From positions 75,817,966 through 75,881,965 of the forward strand of contig NC_088300.1 of the NCBI RefSeq assembly GCF_032854445.1: DNA of 64,000 nt, given 5' to 3'. This document shows positions 26,086 through 37,600 of the stretch, in pieces. The position numbers were made by a program, and so were the translations under genes. A model generated the notes under the pieces. It was not told where the DNA came from. It worked only from the letters and a program-made list of their open reading frames with translations, and did not search any database. Position 1 is the stretch's first letter. Each line of letters begins with the position of its first letter. This DNA is from Liolophura sinensis. Taxonomy: Eukaryota; Mollusca; Polyplacophora; Chitonida; Chitonidae.

Positions 26086-28511
26086 ACTGATCTACATACA
26101 CAACTACTGTTGTAGAAAAACTCTATTATACACACATAAGGAAGATGACTTCATGCTTCATGAATACAATTCTGTTTTACCAGTACATATTCACTGTGAG
26201 ACATTGTGTAACTCAGAATGTAGCTGTCTGTTTTATTGTGTACTCAACCTCCTGGCAGGTCTGACTGGCGTGTAAGGATACAGATTCTGAGGGGTAAATG
26301 CAATATTATTTTGTAGCCATTGTAAAAACACTCAGGATCAAAGCATAACACTTTCTATACCATTTGACATGCATGGGTTAATATTCATTTATTTTTTTGT
26401 TTTTTTTGTTCATCACTTACAATAATTTTGTACATACTACGTCAGAGACGTTAGGCCTATAGGTGTCAGAACCTGGTTCATGTCCATAAGAAAGTCGACT
26501 GTCAGTTAAGACAAAGGCTGTTGAGTGTATTGAGCTAACCCTACTGGTGAAAATCTGGCCGAGAAAGTGTAACATATTTTAATGTTTCAAAAATTAAATG
26601 GCAATCACAAAAACCCATTCCTTCTTCTACTGAGATCGAACATTGCTTTTATTAAATTTACATCCTGAATGTATACACACGTCAAAGACATTAGAATTTA
26701 ACCTTGAGTTGTAAAGGTTTCACAGTTCAACTTCACTGCCTCTGAATATCAGAAGTGCAATATTTTCCATTTGATTTGTGAAATGGAGTACATACAAATA
26801 CAAATTGCTTCCCTGGTTGCATTACCTGCTTGACGTTATAGCATGCTTACTATTAAATAAAGGGTCAGGAAAATTTAGCTGGAAATTTTTCGCAGCTTAA
26901 ACAAATGTACAGGTCTGATGAATACAAATGTATGTGAATTTCATAAAGATAACACATACTACTTACACAATTTACACACGCAATATAAACATCTATGACA
27001 TAGCATGATTTATATAAGACATTAAAATAAGTAAATGAAATAGGGAATACAAACCTTTATTTTCATATATCTCTGAATAGTAGTATTTCTGCTGGCATAC
27101 ATGTGCAAATAATCAAATATCAGTACATGTATGCATGCGAACTGAGCTTATATAGCTGAATATAATCCAAATAAAATTTAATAGCTAGCATACCACAAAT
27201 GTGAAAAGCAGCAGTAAGGTACTCAGACCACTTGTCTGCAGCATGTGTCACGTTTCCGCGAAAACAATCCCTTATAGCAACAGTAGTTTCGTACAATCAT
27301 TAATCCAATGAACTGTGAGTGGGCTAATGAAGCCATGTGTGTGATAGCATTAGAAACAGACTATCAGAGACAAATCTCCTTAAAGCTGCATAGGAAGGGC
27401 ACTTGGGCTGATTACAAACAAAGCTGCTATGGTGGAGCACAATTGTACCTAGTAATTTTAGCACACACAGCATCTCTTCTGTTTTAGGTTAAAGGTCAAA
27501 AGGGATTTTTGTGGAAGCTTTCAATGGATACAATCCATTTTGTCAATCCCACAATTAAGCCAGCAGGGTGTTACACTGAACCCGAGCATGGCTCAGCCTC
27601 CCAAGTGAACCAGTCCTATGGGAAAATGCCAGTCACTAGATGCCTTTTTCTCTTGTAAAAGCTTATTCACAAGACAAGGCATCTTCAAATTTATCCCAAG
27701 CTCAAATTTTTTTAATATAAAGTTGGCAAATGAGATCCGCCAACAGAGAACAGTGGCCGCGGATTACTTTTCCCCACCAGTAAGGATATTTCCAATTTTA
27801 GACCACCTATATTTCTTCACCCTTCAAAATATTCAAGCTCCAAGCAGACTTGCTAGAGGACATAGGCTAAGGAGAGCAGGCAACAGGCCAGGCAATACCC
27901 ATAATCCGCTGAAACCATGCACGGATAGATGAGAAAATAATGACGGCGTTACGATTGAATGATGAACATTCATCAAGTAAACCTAGCCCAGAACTCTTCT
28001 CTAAATGATGTGTGCAATTTTTTTATGTTAGGTATTAGAATTCAGTGCAGCTCGACTCCTTAAGTATAAATCCAGATGACCAGAAAACAACTTCTGTGTG
28101 ACCACAAAGTGAGGTTCTATACCATAACAAATACACTCGCAGAGATGATTCAGAGGGAAAAAATAAATTAACTTGGGTGGTGAGATGAGAATGATGAAAT
28201 TCCCTGCGTCAAGTTTCCTTGGATACGGACTAGAATCATAAAGTACAAACGCAGCTAGGTGATGTGCATATGGACAAAACAACTTAAAACTATATGCCAT
28301 ATATTAAACAGTCACCATAGCAACAGTCTGTATCAGGCATCATAAATATTTGCATATATTTCCATATTCCTTTGTGGTACTCCTGCAATATATTTGAGGA
28401 CAGGCGCTTACGCTATCTGTTGGGTACTTACGTCCTTGCATCTCACAACAATTAGCAGAGCATAAAATAAGCATGATTCAGAGAAGAAGTCTAATGACAG
28501 GTGTTACTTAC

Positions 28512-28731
28512 TTTGATCTTTTCCAAATATACGCTTGCTTAGAGGGGGCAAGAGCTTGTAGAGTTTGAAGCGAAACATGAAGACTGATCCCACTGTCTTC
28601 AACCAACTGTTGGATTGTTTCTGTCGCATAGGGTCGACATCTGTGGTATTTGATGGCTCTGGCAGAAACCCTGAATGTCCAGTGGTGCGATGATGACACC
28701 AGGTTACAGGCAAAAGCCAAGTTAGGTCACC
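28512..28731 (-). CDS. Candidate coding exon, 220 nt, unknown protein
   Basis: On the minus strand a T-rich tract ending in CTGGAG gives an acceptor at 28732. An open frame of 73 codons plus one base then runs to an AAA|GTAAGT donor, a full consensus 5' splice site, at 28511. The peptide starts GDLTWLLPVTWC. Its C-terminal part has a basic and hydrophobic run (FMFRFKLYKLLPPLSKRIF). A second frame is also open across most of the block, which weakens the coding argument. The exon would start in phase 0 and end in phase 1. The phase-0 start is compatible with the phase-0 end of the 45359-45508 block. I do not recognise the sequence. It could instead be a non-coding exon. Confidence 0.35.
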
Positions 28732-29620
28732 CTCCAGAAAAAATGCCCAGCGTAATAATAAAGCTGGCCCTTAACTGCGTTAGATTACATTTCTTTGGGC
28801 AATAACAATCTGGCAACCTGCTGCTTTCCTTGTTTGACACTTTGCCATTCCCTCATAATGACTCCAATGCACACGCAAGAGCCGGCAACAATTTTATAGG
28901 AATATGCAGTTGCCTATGTATATGTCTACAGCTCACAGTCAGACAATTAGGAGAGTCCATTTCTGCCGAGAAGAGAGGGGGGATTGATCTGACAACACTG
29001 GAAACTGGCAGAACAACACTGCCTTCAGTCTGCTGGAATATCGGAGACAAGTTATTGACCAATTTTACACCTAACCTGCCCCCCCAATGCTTTGGTACTT
29101 CAAGCCGTGTCTCTACTCGCTGAAGACGCTTCTCTACGGAGGAGACCATAACCCAGAAGCCTGCGCGGTGACTTGACCTTCCAGCTAGCTCTTAATAACC
29201 AATATTTGTCCCCCAAATGAGAGATACCAAGTGTTTTTACACTTGTATAAACAATAGATACTATCAATGAACATTTAAATACCTCAAAATAACGGGACCA
29301 CCAGGAAATTGCTGTATGAACTACATTCTGAAATTTAATACATATAGCAACCAGAAGCTATTTATTCTTAAAAAAGGAACATTGTGTGATGATTTGAATA
29401 AATTCTTAATGTCTGACCACACATATTTCTTAAACAGGGGAGGGAGTGGGGGTTGGGTGCCTTAAATAGCTGGTATTGTTTGACAAATTCTAGCCTGATA
29501 ATCTACCAGATGTCTGATGGTCCAAAGCTCAGGCTGGTTGGGTTGACATTTAGGATTGACCGCACCGTGGGCAGTCCCATGCCACGGAGAGTCCAAGCCT
29601 TATCAAATTGATCGCCAGAC

Positions 29621-29647
29621 AGGTGTAACCAGGTGTAATTAACACCT
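29621..29647. promoter_or_regulatory. Cluster of three T-box half-sites
   Basis: AGGTGT occurs at 29621-29626 and 29631-29636 (direct, 10 bp apart), and ACACCT at 29642-29647 is inverted to them around a TAATTA core. T-box proteins recognise AGGTGTGA-type half-sites singly or as inverted pairs. The surrounding 200 bases are relatively GC-balanced and non-coding. Regulatory function is inferred from motifs only. Confidence 0.3.
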
Positions 29648-30584
29648 CTTCCTGTAATGAATCGACCATAACTTCAAGCAATAAATTACTGCCCCCAAGA
29701 TTTAACAGCTAACAGGCAGCCTTGAAACAATTCCTTGTGACACAAGGCCAAACAATCCTTTAATGAACAAAGGAATATTACCAAGGCAGAAAAGCTAACA
29801 CCACCATGTCTACACTGGATTTACAATGTGAATGCCACACATAATTTGTATAAACTGCCCATTTCACAAGATTTGTAAAACCTGGTACTGACTCATGCAC
29901 AGGCATGAAATATTTATTTTCAGCAACTCCAAGCCTTTAACCATAGGAAATAATTATTACCTGGCATTATGATTTGTTATTTAACATTCATAATTTGTGT
30001 CACCACCATATGGTGGGAATATTGCAAGGTGTTAAGTTATAATTATTGATTCATCACTTGTAATTCGCTTATTTGCTAAGCTAGCCTTGAAATTGCAAAG
30101 CTGAAGGTTATTTATGTAAGAGATAAATTCTCTAATTATGAAAATTACTGACACAAAGCAGACTGTTGCAATTGAGAGAGCATGTATATGTAATCTCAAA
30201 AGTCCAATGCCTGGAAGTATGCAACTTTCCTATAACTAGTCTCCATGACACCTTACACTTTTCTTCAATCTCTAACACATTATGTGAAACAGCTAATGCA
30301 TGATGAGTTCCAAACACGCTTGTGTTGAAATAGACTTAAAGAAAATTATGGCAAAGGAAAGTTTTGTAAAACGACAACAATGTCTTTGATAGTAATTGTT
30401 CTAGAGTTGTTTGGAAGTATAAAACTAGACAACAGGTTCTTAAATGCATACCAACAATTATCAGCGAAAGTTTTTAAATACAGAGTTTCGGTTTCAAGGT
30501 GTGGCCAGTTCTTGCAGCAACCGTTACAATTAGATTTCCCATGATTCAGTTCACAATTTCCACCCAAGAGGTTGGCATATTTCC

Positions 30585-30598
30585 CCACCAGATGGCGC
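30585..30598 (+). promoter_or_regulatory. CTCF-type binding motif, full consensus
   Basis: CCACCAGATGGCGC matches every position of the 14-base bilaterian CTCF consensus CCASYAGRKGGCRS. CTCF proteins with this specificity are known across Bilateria. The motif lies in unique, non-coding sequence. Occupancy and insulator activity are unknown. Confidence 0.45.
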
Positions 30599-31213
30599 GA
30601 GCGTCTACAGATGATGTAACATGTGTACTGTGCTGTAGCTATAGGGAACTTCTAGGTAATGGACTTCTGATAACAACATACTTCTTTTCATTCAAGTTAT
30701 ATGTAACCACACGTATAAAATAATCCAAAATAAGATAAGAGACTAAGGCCGACAAGCAGATATACATGTAACAAACATTTTAATAGATATACTTTCTTTT
30801 TTAATTCTAAGCAGAAAATTGCAATAGATATGAACATTCCATCACATTTTATGAGAAGGTACATCTACAGCATTTTTTGTTGCAAACACCCCATGAAGAT
30901 AAATGCACATATGTAAGTATAATTGATTTCGCAGGTCTTGTTTAATGATTACATAGGCAAAATGAGGCAAATTACTATAAGTACATGTGTGACAAATTGC
31001 CCTGTCACCATATGTCTTCAAGATTTGCCAGCTCAGACTTGATTGGATGTCATTTGGGGTTGTCATAACAACAGGTGCCGTCATGGCGACCTCCAACTGT
31101 CTTGGATCAAAGGGGCTATTCCTTATTAGCCGTATCTTCCTCATGCTCAATATTTAATTAGTGATAGCCGGCTCTCTCTGACTACTTCTGAGCAGCTTAT
31201 TGTGAGATAAAAT

Positions 31214-31234
31214 AAGAGGAAGAACCTTCCTCTT
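31214..31234. repeat. Short hairpin of two ETS-like sites
   Basis: AAGAGGAAG, a 3-base loop (AAC) and its exact reverse complement form a 9-bp stem. Each arm carries a GAGGAA core of ETS-factor sites. This may be two inverted binding sites or a chance palindrome. Confidence 0.5.
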
Positions 31235-31463
31235 CCGGGGGACTGGCAAGTCCTGTTCAGATGACAGTGAACATAGCATTAACTAACACAAAATGACTTT
31301 TTACCTTCAGTTTAGTTAGTTCAACATCAATGAATCAGAGAGGTACAGTTTATAAAGTAAAACACCTAGCAATATAATGAGAAACATGGTCGAGGCACAC
31401 TGGCACAATGAGACAATTTCTTGTCTTGTTATGACAACCCCAAGGCTGCCTGTTAGCTGTTAA

Positions 31464-31676
31464 AAAAAGAAACCAACCAAAGATGCCATTTCCATGGCAC
31501 GCTGGCACAATGATGTACTACACTGAAAGAAACCAACCAAAGATGCCATTTCCATGGCACGCTGGCACAATGATGTACTACACTGAAAGAAACCAACCAA
31601 AGATGCCATTTCCATGGCACGCTGGCACAATGATGTACTACACTGAAAGAAACCAACCAATGATGCCATTTCCATG
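31464..31676. repeat. 60-bp tandem repeat, 3.5 copies
   Basis: The copies are almost identical, each with AAGAAACCAACCAAAGATGC, CATTTCCATGGCACGCTGG and CACAATGATGTACTACACTG. A related single segment (GGCACACTGGCACAATGA) lies at about 31395-31412, upstream. Because 60 is a multiple of three, several frames are open across it. These are repeat by-products. The near-identity of the copies implies recent expansion. Confidence 0.95.
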
Positions 31677-34600
31677 TGTTAAGGTGTGCATTACAACATC
31701 ATCCCACAGAGCAATGCCACACATGACTAATGGCAATTAAGCTGAGAGAAGTCATATGTACACTATGACAAAAATTATATTTATATGTGAAGTTCGTAGT
31801 GCCTCACTAATACTAATTACCAAGTTTGACAATTATTTTTCACCAAAAATACATGATGAAACTAAGTGCTGTTTCCCTTGCCATCAGCAGTGTCTTGATC
31901 CTATATCATGTATGTCTATTTTATTAGATCTGGTCATTACTACTTTACCATGTCAATACACAGCACATTCCACAATAGCCTGTGTAAATAAGTTTGAAAA
32001 TGGGCTGATAAACATGGCAATGGTTTTTGGCAATGGTGTAACCAGCATGATGTCACTGCCAGTTGCACAGATCTAGTTCTTAGACATGTAGATCTACTGG
32101 CTGTTGCACTGTGGAGCGGGGCAACCCTCAGTCTGGTCAGTGCTATGTATGGCTCTTGCATGATCTGAGAAACAGTCCCTGCAGTTTGTTGGATCTGTTG
32201 GTTGCTGGCCTTAACCCTAAATCTGGCCAATGCTATGATTACTGCACCATAATGAACTGCATGTTCCCCAGTTTACTGGTCCTACTGATTGTGGCAATTT
32301 ACATAGTGCAGGGCTCAACTTTGATTTCTCAGGTAGCCAATGTACAGCTTACAGCCATACACCTCATCATGTTTGTATGATGTCCTGATTTTTCGAGCCT
32401 TCAGGAAAACACCTACATGTAATTCCACAAATGAAAGCTGAGGAAGATAAAGATCCCTAGTTTTTATGGTAGACGCTGATTGAACTACACACTCCTGATA
32501 TCACAAAGATACTGATACAGCAGTACAAGTTTCCATTCTGACTGCTTCGGTACACAGGGATAGATCTATCCTATGAGAACTGCTGGTAAGTGGTAATGAA
32601 CTTGCGCACCAGAACACTGAGACATTCAATAACACACTCTATCTATATGCATAAGAACTAGGGGAGTTCACAGGAGATTTAATAAGAGAGTCTATCTCTG
32701 TAATCTTCCACAGAGACTTAACAAGCGTTAACTATATTCAGCAAGGATCAGATGTCTTCAGCGTTTCACAGAACAATGTCCGAAAAGATGAAATCACTAT
32801 TTTGTTACGCTGACCTGGAGAGGCAATACTGGTTGACGGAGACGGCTATTCTGAAGTCCCGCATAAGCCTGTATTAAAACCTTCCCTGTGTTATACTAGA
32901 TCTGATCAGAGACTCAGTACACGGAGGCCACTGACAAGACTGATAAATAAGATCAGAATGTATATAGCTCAGCACACTGGCTCCAGAGAACATTAGAGAT
33001 CGGAGAAAAACCAGCACCGTCTAACAGAATCATGTCTTTATGGAGCATAAAGGAAATCTATGGTAATCTCTATCTACTAAAAGCCAAGATGGCTCCCATA
33101 ATGTGTTGCTTCTCTTTGAACTATCACCAGTGAGAAGGGTATTAATGGAACACCCAGGTGTTGCCAGAATAATTTGTGAAACAGATAAACAAGGTCATGA
33201 CAAGTTAACACAAACACACCTGCAAAATTCAAAAAAGGGTTTCAATGCTTGAAAACAATACATTAAAAACTGTATTGTCTCTTAATACTTACAAACCCTT
33301 CCAATAGATATTACTGACAACCTCTGACAGTTTATATACGGCAGTAGCAAGACACATATGCAAGCAGCATAAATATTCAATATCACGTAAACACACCTAA
33401 TTTCCATTTATACATACTGATTTACTCTCCTTACATAGCAATATGGATTAAGATTTTACCACACAAACTATGCTTAAGCTCTTGTGCAAGCTTTGAACAT
33501 TTGTCAGAGGCAACCAAGGACCAAGGATACAATCATCAACACAGCAATAAAGATGGAAGATAGATTTACAGAAAATGTCAAAAGGCTACATAGCTTTATA
33601 TTCATCAGTATCTTTTAATATATCTGTCACTAGTGTTCTTGCTCTTCCCTGGCTTACCCTAGAGCCTACAGACCTTAACCAGTGTGGCCTTGGGGCTGTG
33701 ATGAGGATTCACACAGATGCTATCCTCATTGTTCTATACCCACCTTGATTAGGCTTTTATCCTCAGACCATGTGCACAGTAGGAGGATTCAAGATACTGC
33801 TGAACCAGAGTTCAAGGAATTAACTTGGTGCCTAGCAACACAAAATAACCCACAGAGGGTAGCTGCCAAAATATCAATGTCTATTAACTCCTATCATAAA
33901 TAATAAATTCTGTTAGTAAATCACAGAGAATCTGGCACTTTTTGTGGGAAAGCAGTAACTGTAGAAAGTTATGTTCACGTGCATGTATGAGCAAAATTTA
34001 AAGCTTTTAAAGTCTGGATTTACATAGTTTTGATTATGATTTGCCCACTTCAAAACCACAGAAACAAAAAGCAATGGTGACATATCTATAAGGAAAACCC
34101 AGAACATATCCTCATGCAGAGCTAAACTAACATCAATAATCTCAACAGCCTGTCCATTAATGTTTAACAAAGCATCAACAAAGTGTGTGTTGATGGAGCA
34201 CCTATCACAGACAAACTGACTGTTTGCGTTCACCAGTTGTGTCTTGTCATCAAACAGCCAGAAAGGTCAGAACTCCAAGGCATAGAGAGAATATGATAAG
34301 CACAAGAAATTACTCATAGAAAGACTGTAGCTCCATGTGTGATTCATTGGAACTATCAGACAGGGGCCGACCACCAATTATCAGTTTCTGAGAACAACTG
34401 TCAGACAGTAATTAAGAAATGAAAATGGAATGAATGTTCAATTAGAACTGCTCTGTAAACATTTCACCTTTGATAAAAACATTTCAAAAGATGTCCCAAA
34501 AATGGCTGTACAACAATATATAAGAGAATGATCAAGCAATAAGCCTTAAAGATTTTTCCACTAAAGCAATACATGTTAAATGTTATCTCACTGTTCACAA

Positions 34601-37600
34601 AAAATTCTCCAAAATTGAGCTATGGTACATAAACCAGCTCACATGTATATGGGCTGCACAACCAATTAGCAAGGATAATCCCCCAGAAAATGCTGATATG
34701 TGCAGAGACTTCAGTTAGCTTTAAATTCTTCCAGGTGTCTTGAACAATATCAACTTTGTTTACAATCTAAGCATTTGGCAGCCAGAGTAGTGAAGTCATT
34801 GTCAGATGAAACAGTTAAATTCTTAAAGTCAAAATTAATGAAGTATATAACACTCAGGGTCAGTATAATCTTGTAAGGTATCTTACACATTTCATTTTCT
34901 TTTTATGCACATTCAATGTTTATTTTTAGATCTTGACTAGTTAAACCCTAGCTGGCTGATAATGAAAGATCTAAGCAGGAATGTACATCTAATGATCACA
35001 TTGTATTAACTATAGGGTTCCTTTTCTTTGCTACTTACTGCATCATGGCAGAGCGGCTTTGACAAAGTGATCACACACTGTATCTCTGTTAAACATATTC
35101 GACTTAACCACTGACTCGTTAACTTACATGTATGTGCATTATATAGGGTGAAATGAAACAGCCAGAGCACTGAGGCATGGCAGACAGCCAGTGACATGTT
35201 ATATAGCTGAAAATATATTCTCCTATGTGATGCAAATAACTGAGTGAGTTTTGTGCAAGTGTTGTCCCAGAAATCTGTGGTGCGTAAACCACATCCAGTT
35301 GGAACTACCCCGTTCCTGTTCTGGACCACTGTTGCATGTGTGATCTTATGAGCAGTAATTGAAAACTTACATTCTAGGCGAGTGTTGTATATACTCACAC
35401 ATAATGTGGTAACGGAAAACTTACTGCCTCTAAAAACAAATTACAGCTGGCAAGCAATCCATGTTGATAAACCATTGAAGAATTAAGTTCTACATTACCA
35501 ATTTGTATAAACTGGGTTAACGAGTGATAGATAATCAATGACAGACATATCTTACTAATTGCTTGTCTCGTACACTTTGGTTCTGAAGGATGCTATATAC
35601 AACTTAAGTGGTCAGTTAACAGTCATTCAGAGATATAACCTAATGAATGTGCACATTTCAACCAGCAAAGTAGATTAACATGATACTGGTTATTTTCTTA
35701 ATCCAGATAAGCACGCTTGTAATAAAAGCACACCAGGTCCATTATCCTGGATGTTTAACACTGTTACTTTTTAATTTCTTACATACCCAACAGAATGGAC
35801 AAGACATGTTTTAATATTACAAGCATTCTCAATAGTATATAAAATTCACTGACAATAAAAGCCTTAATTTATTTAAAATTCAAACATTCTAGATGTTAAG
35901 TGCTCACAATGTTTCTGGCATTTTGAAGAGAAAAACTGACAAATTTAACTTGACCAAATCACTGACATTATCTTAAATGAAAGAAAGTTTTTGATCCAGA
36001 GTTTGATCCAGATATTTAAGGTTAAGCCTCCTTATAAAAAATAACTGACAACCTTTAAAAAATTCTTAACTTTAAGTGCTCATGGTTTGATGCTTTTACA
36101 ATTTGATCTGACAAGGAAACAAAATGAACTCTCAAATTTATTTGACAAAATGGTTGCAGTTATGTTAAATGGAGACTAGCCTTACTACTCCACAGCTTCA
36201 CACCAGTCCTTGTTCTCAACAGCCCATAACTCAGCTGTCTCCGCCTCTCCCAGAACTCATGTTTTTACGCTGATGGAAGTTATCTTCTCCTCCTTTCAGA
36301 TTGATAAATTTCTAACCATTCTAATTCGATCTACGTCAGCTGCAACCCTCTTTATAAGTTCACAGCTTACAGAAGAAAAATGGATCTGAGAATGGCCTAC
36401 AGTTGAGTTGGCTCATTCTTCATGATTTCTATTCTTGCCACCAGATATTGTCTGGCTGAACAAAGCGCCCTGAGGAGTGCACGCTCATCTACGCTGACTG
36501 GATACCACAGATCCCAATGGACCAGGAAACTTAAACTTCAGGGTGAATCATGCCCAAGGAAACATCTGGAACCATGCAACACCAGACGTAAAGAAACTCT
36601 TCACACTTCAAACTTTTATCTCTACACTCAATTTGGTAACGTGATTTATTTGCATCAGGGATAATAGCAGTTTTACAAGACGAGCTAAGTACGTGTACAT
36701 AACAGGTACACATATGGAAAAGTAACAGTTAATAAACAATTAAATTCACTCATTTCAGGTAGTAAATCAGTGAAGCTTCTTAGTAAATCAGAAACGTCAT
36801 CCTCAATACCAGAACCTTCAAGACTTAATGTTATACAGACAAAACACATTTGCGACATCACTGTTTCCAGCCTCCCTTGATATACACATCATTTGTATCA
36901 CCAGCATCTTCCAGAAAATGACAAATGTGAAACACTTTAATACAATGTATTTGTCAGTCAAACTTGGATTAAAATAGGAGGAACTCCATTACACATATCA
37001 TCAGCTCTTTTCATTTTTTTGAACTAAGGCAGGAAATATCCACTTAACTGTCTTGTCTTTGCTAAGAAAGAATTTTTGAAATTGTAAGTAATATTCATCA
37101 ATCACCAATACATTTAAGAGTGTTATCCTGGAAAGCCCACATCCGAACAATATGTCCTTATTAGCAAATCCTATAGTTTTCATTCATTTTTTTTTTCTAA
37201 CCAACAGCTTTGCTTTGTTTGTCCCAAGGCAACATTGATAGTGCACTTCTCATTTTAATCCTTGACACATTTCAACTCATTTACACCCTCCTTTGGTGTT
37301 AATTAAAATTGACAAACATGAAACACCAATAAAATTCTCTACCAATCAAAGTTTGGTGCCTAATTTGTGTGCATACATGGGGTTGTTCATGGTAGAAGGA
37401 GTGAGTTTGCATTAGAGTCGCTGGAGTAATGATCCAGCCTTCACGGTCAGGAACTGTCAATACACTAACACGTCCATCTGATGCTCAAAGCATGCTGGGT
37501 ACAATCCTCCAGCCAGACTAGAGTGGTCCTCTGTGAACACGGGCTGTCTTAGGTAAACATCACACACTAACGTCGTCCATTGTCAACCATTCCAGTTACC

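Larger units (their letters stand above)
22120..31463. other. Mostly unique region with exon-like and regulatory-like blocks
   Basis: About 9.3 kb without a complete gene. Separately listed are a 29-bp palindrome (26057), an exon-like block (28512-28731), a T-box half-site cluster (29621), a CTCF-type site (30585) and an ETS-site hairpin (31214). The part from about 28.4 to 29.2 kb is less AT-rich than its surroundings and carries several open frames on both strands. Confidence 0.55.

Noticed and set aside
31453-31740. Frames with 20-residue repeats in several phases
   Set aside because: The 60-bp repeat is a multiple of three, so frames stay open on both strands at once. There is no start context, splice site or composition favouring one of them.
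35006-35398. 130-codon minus-strand frame
   Set aside because: Random-looking composition with no acceptor. The GTAAGT near its end has no matching upstream exon edge.
37400-37560. Segment near 37.4-37.6 kb that looked mobile-element-like
   Set aside because: No A-box/B-box pair, tail or similarity to the two SINE families in the window could be shown.
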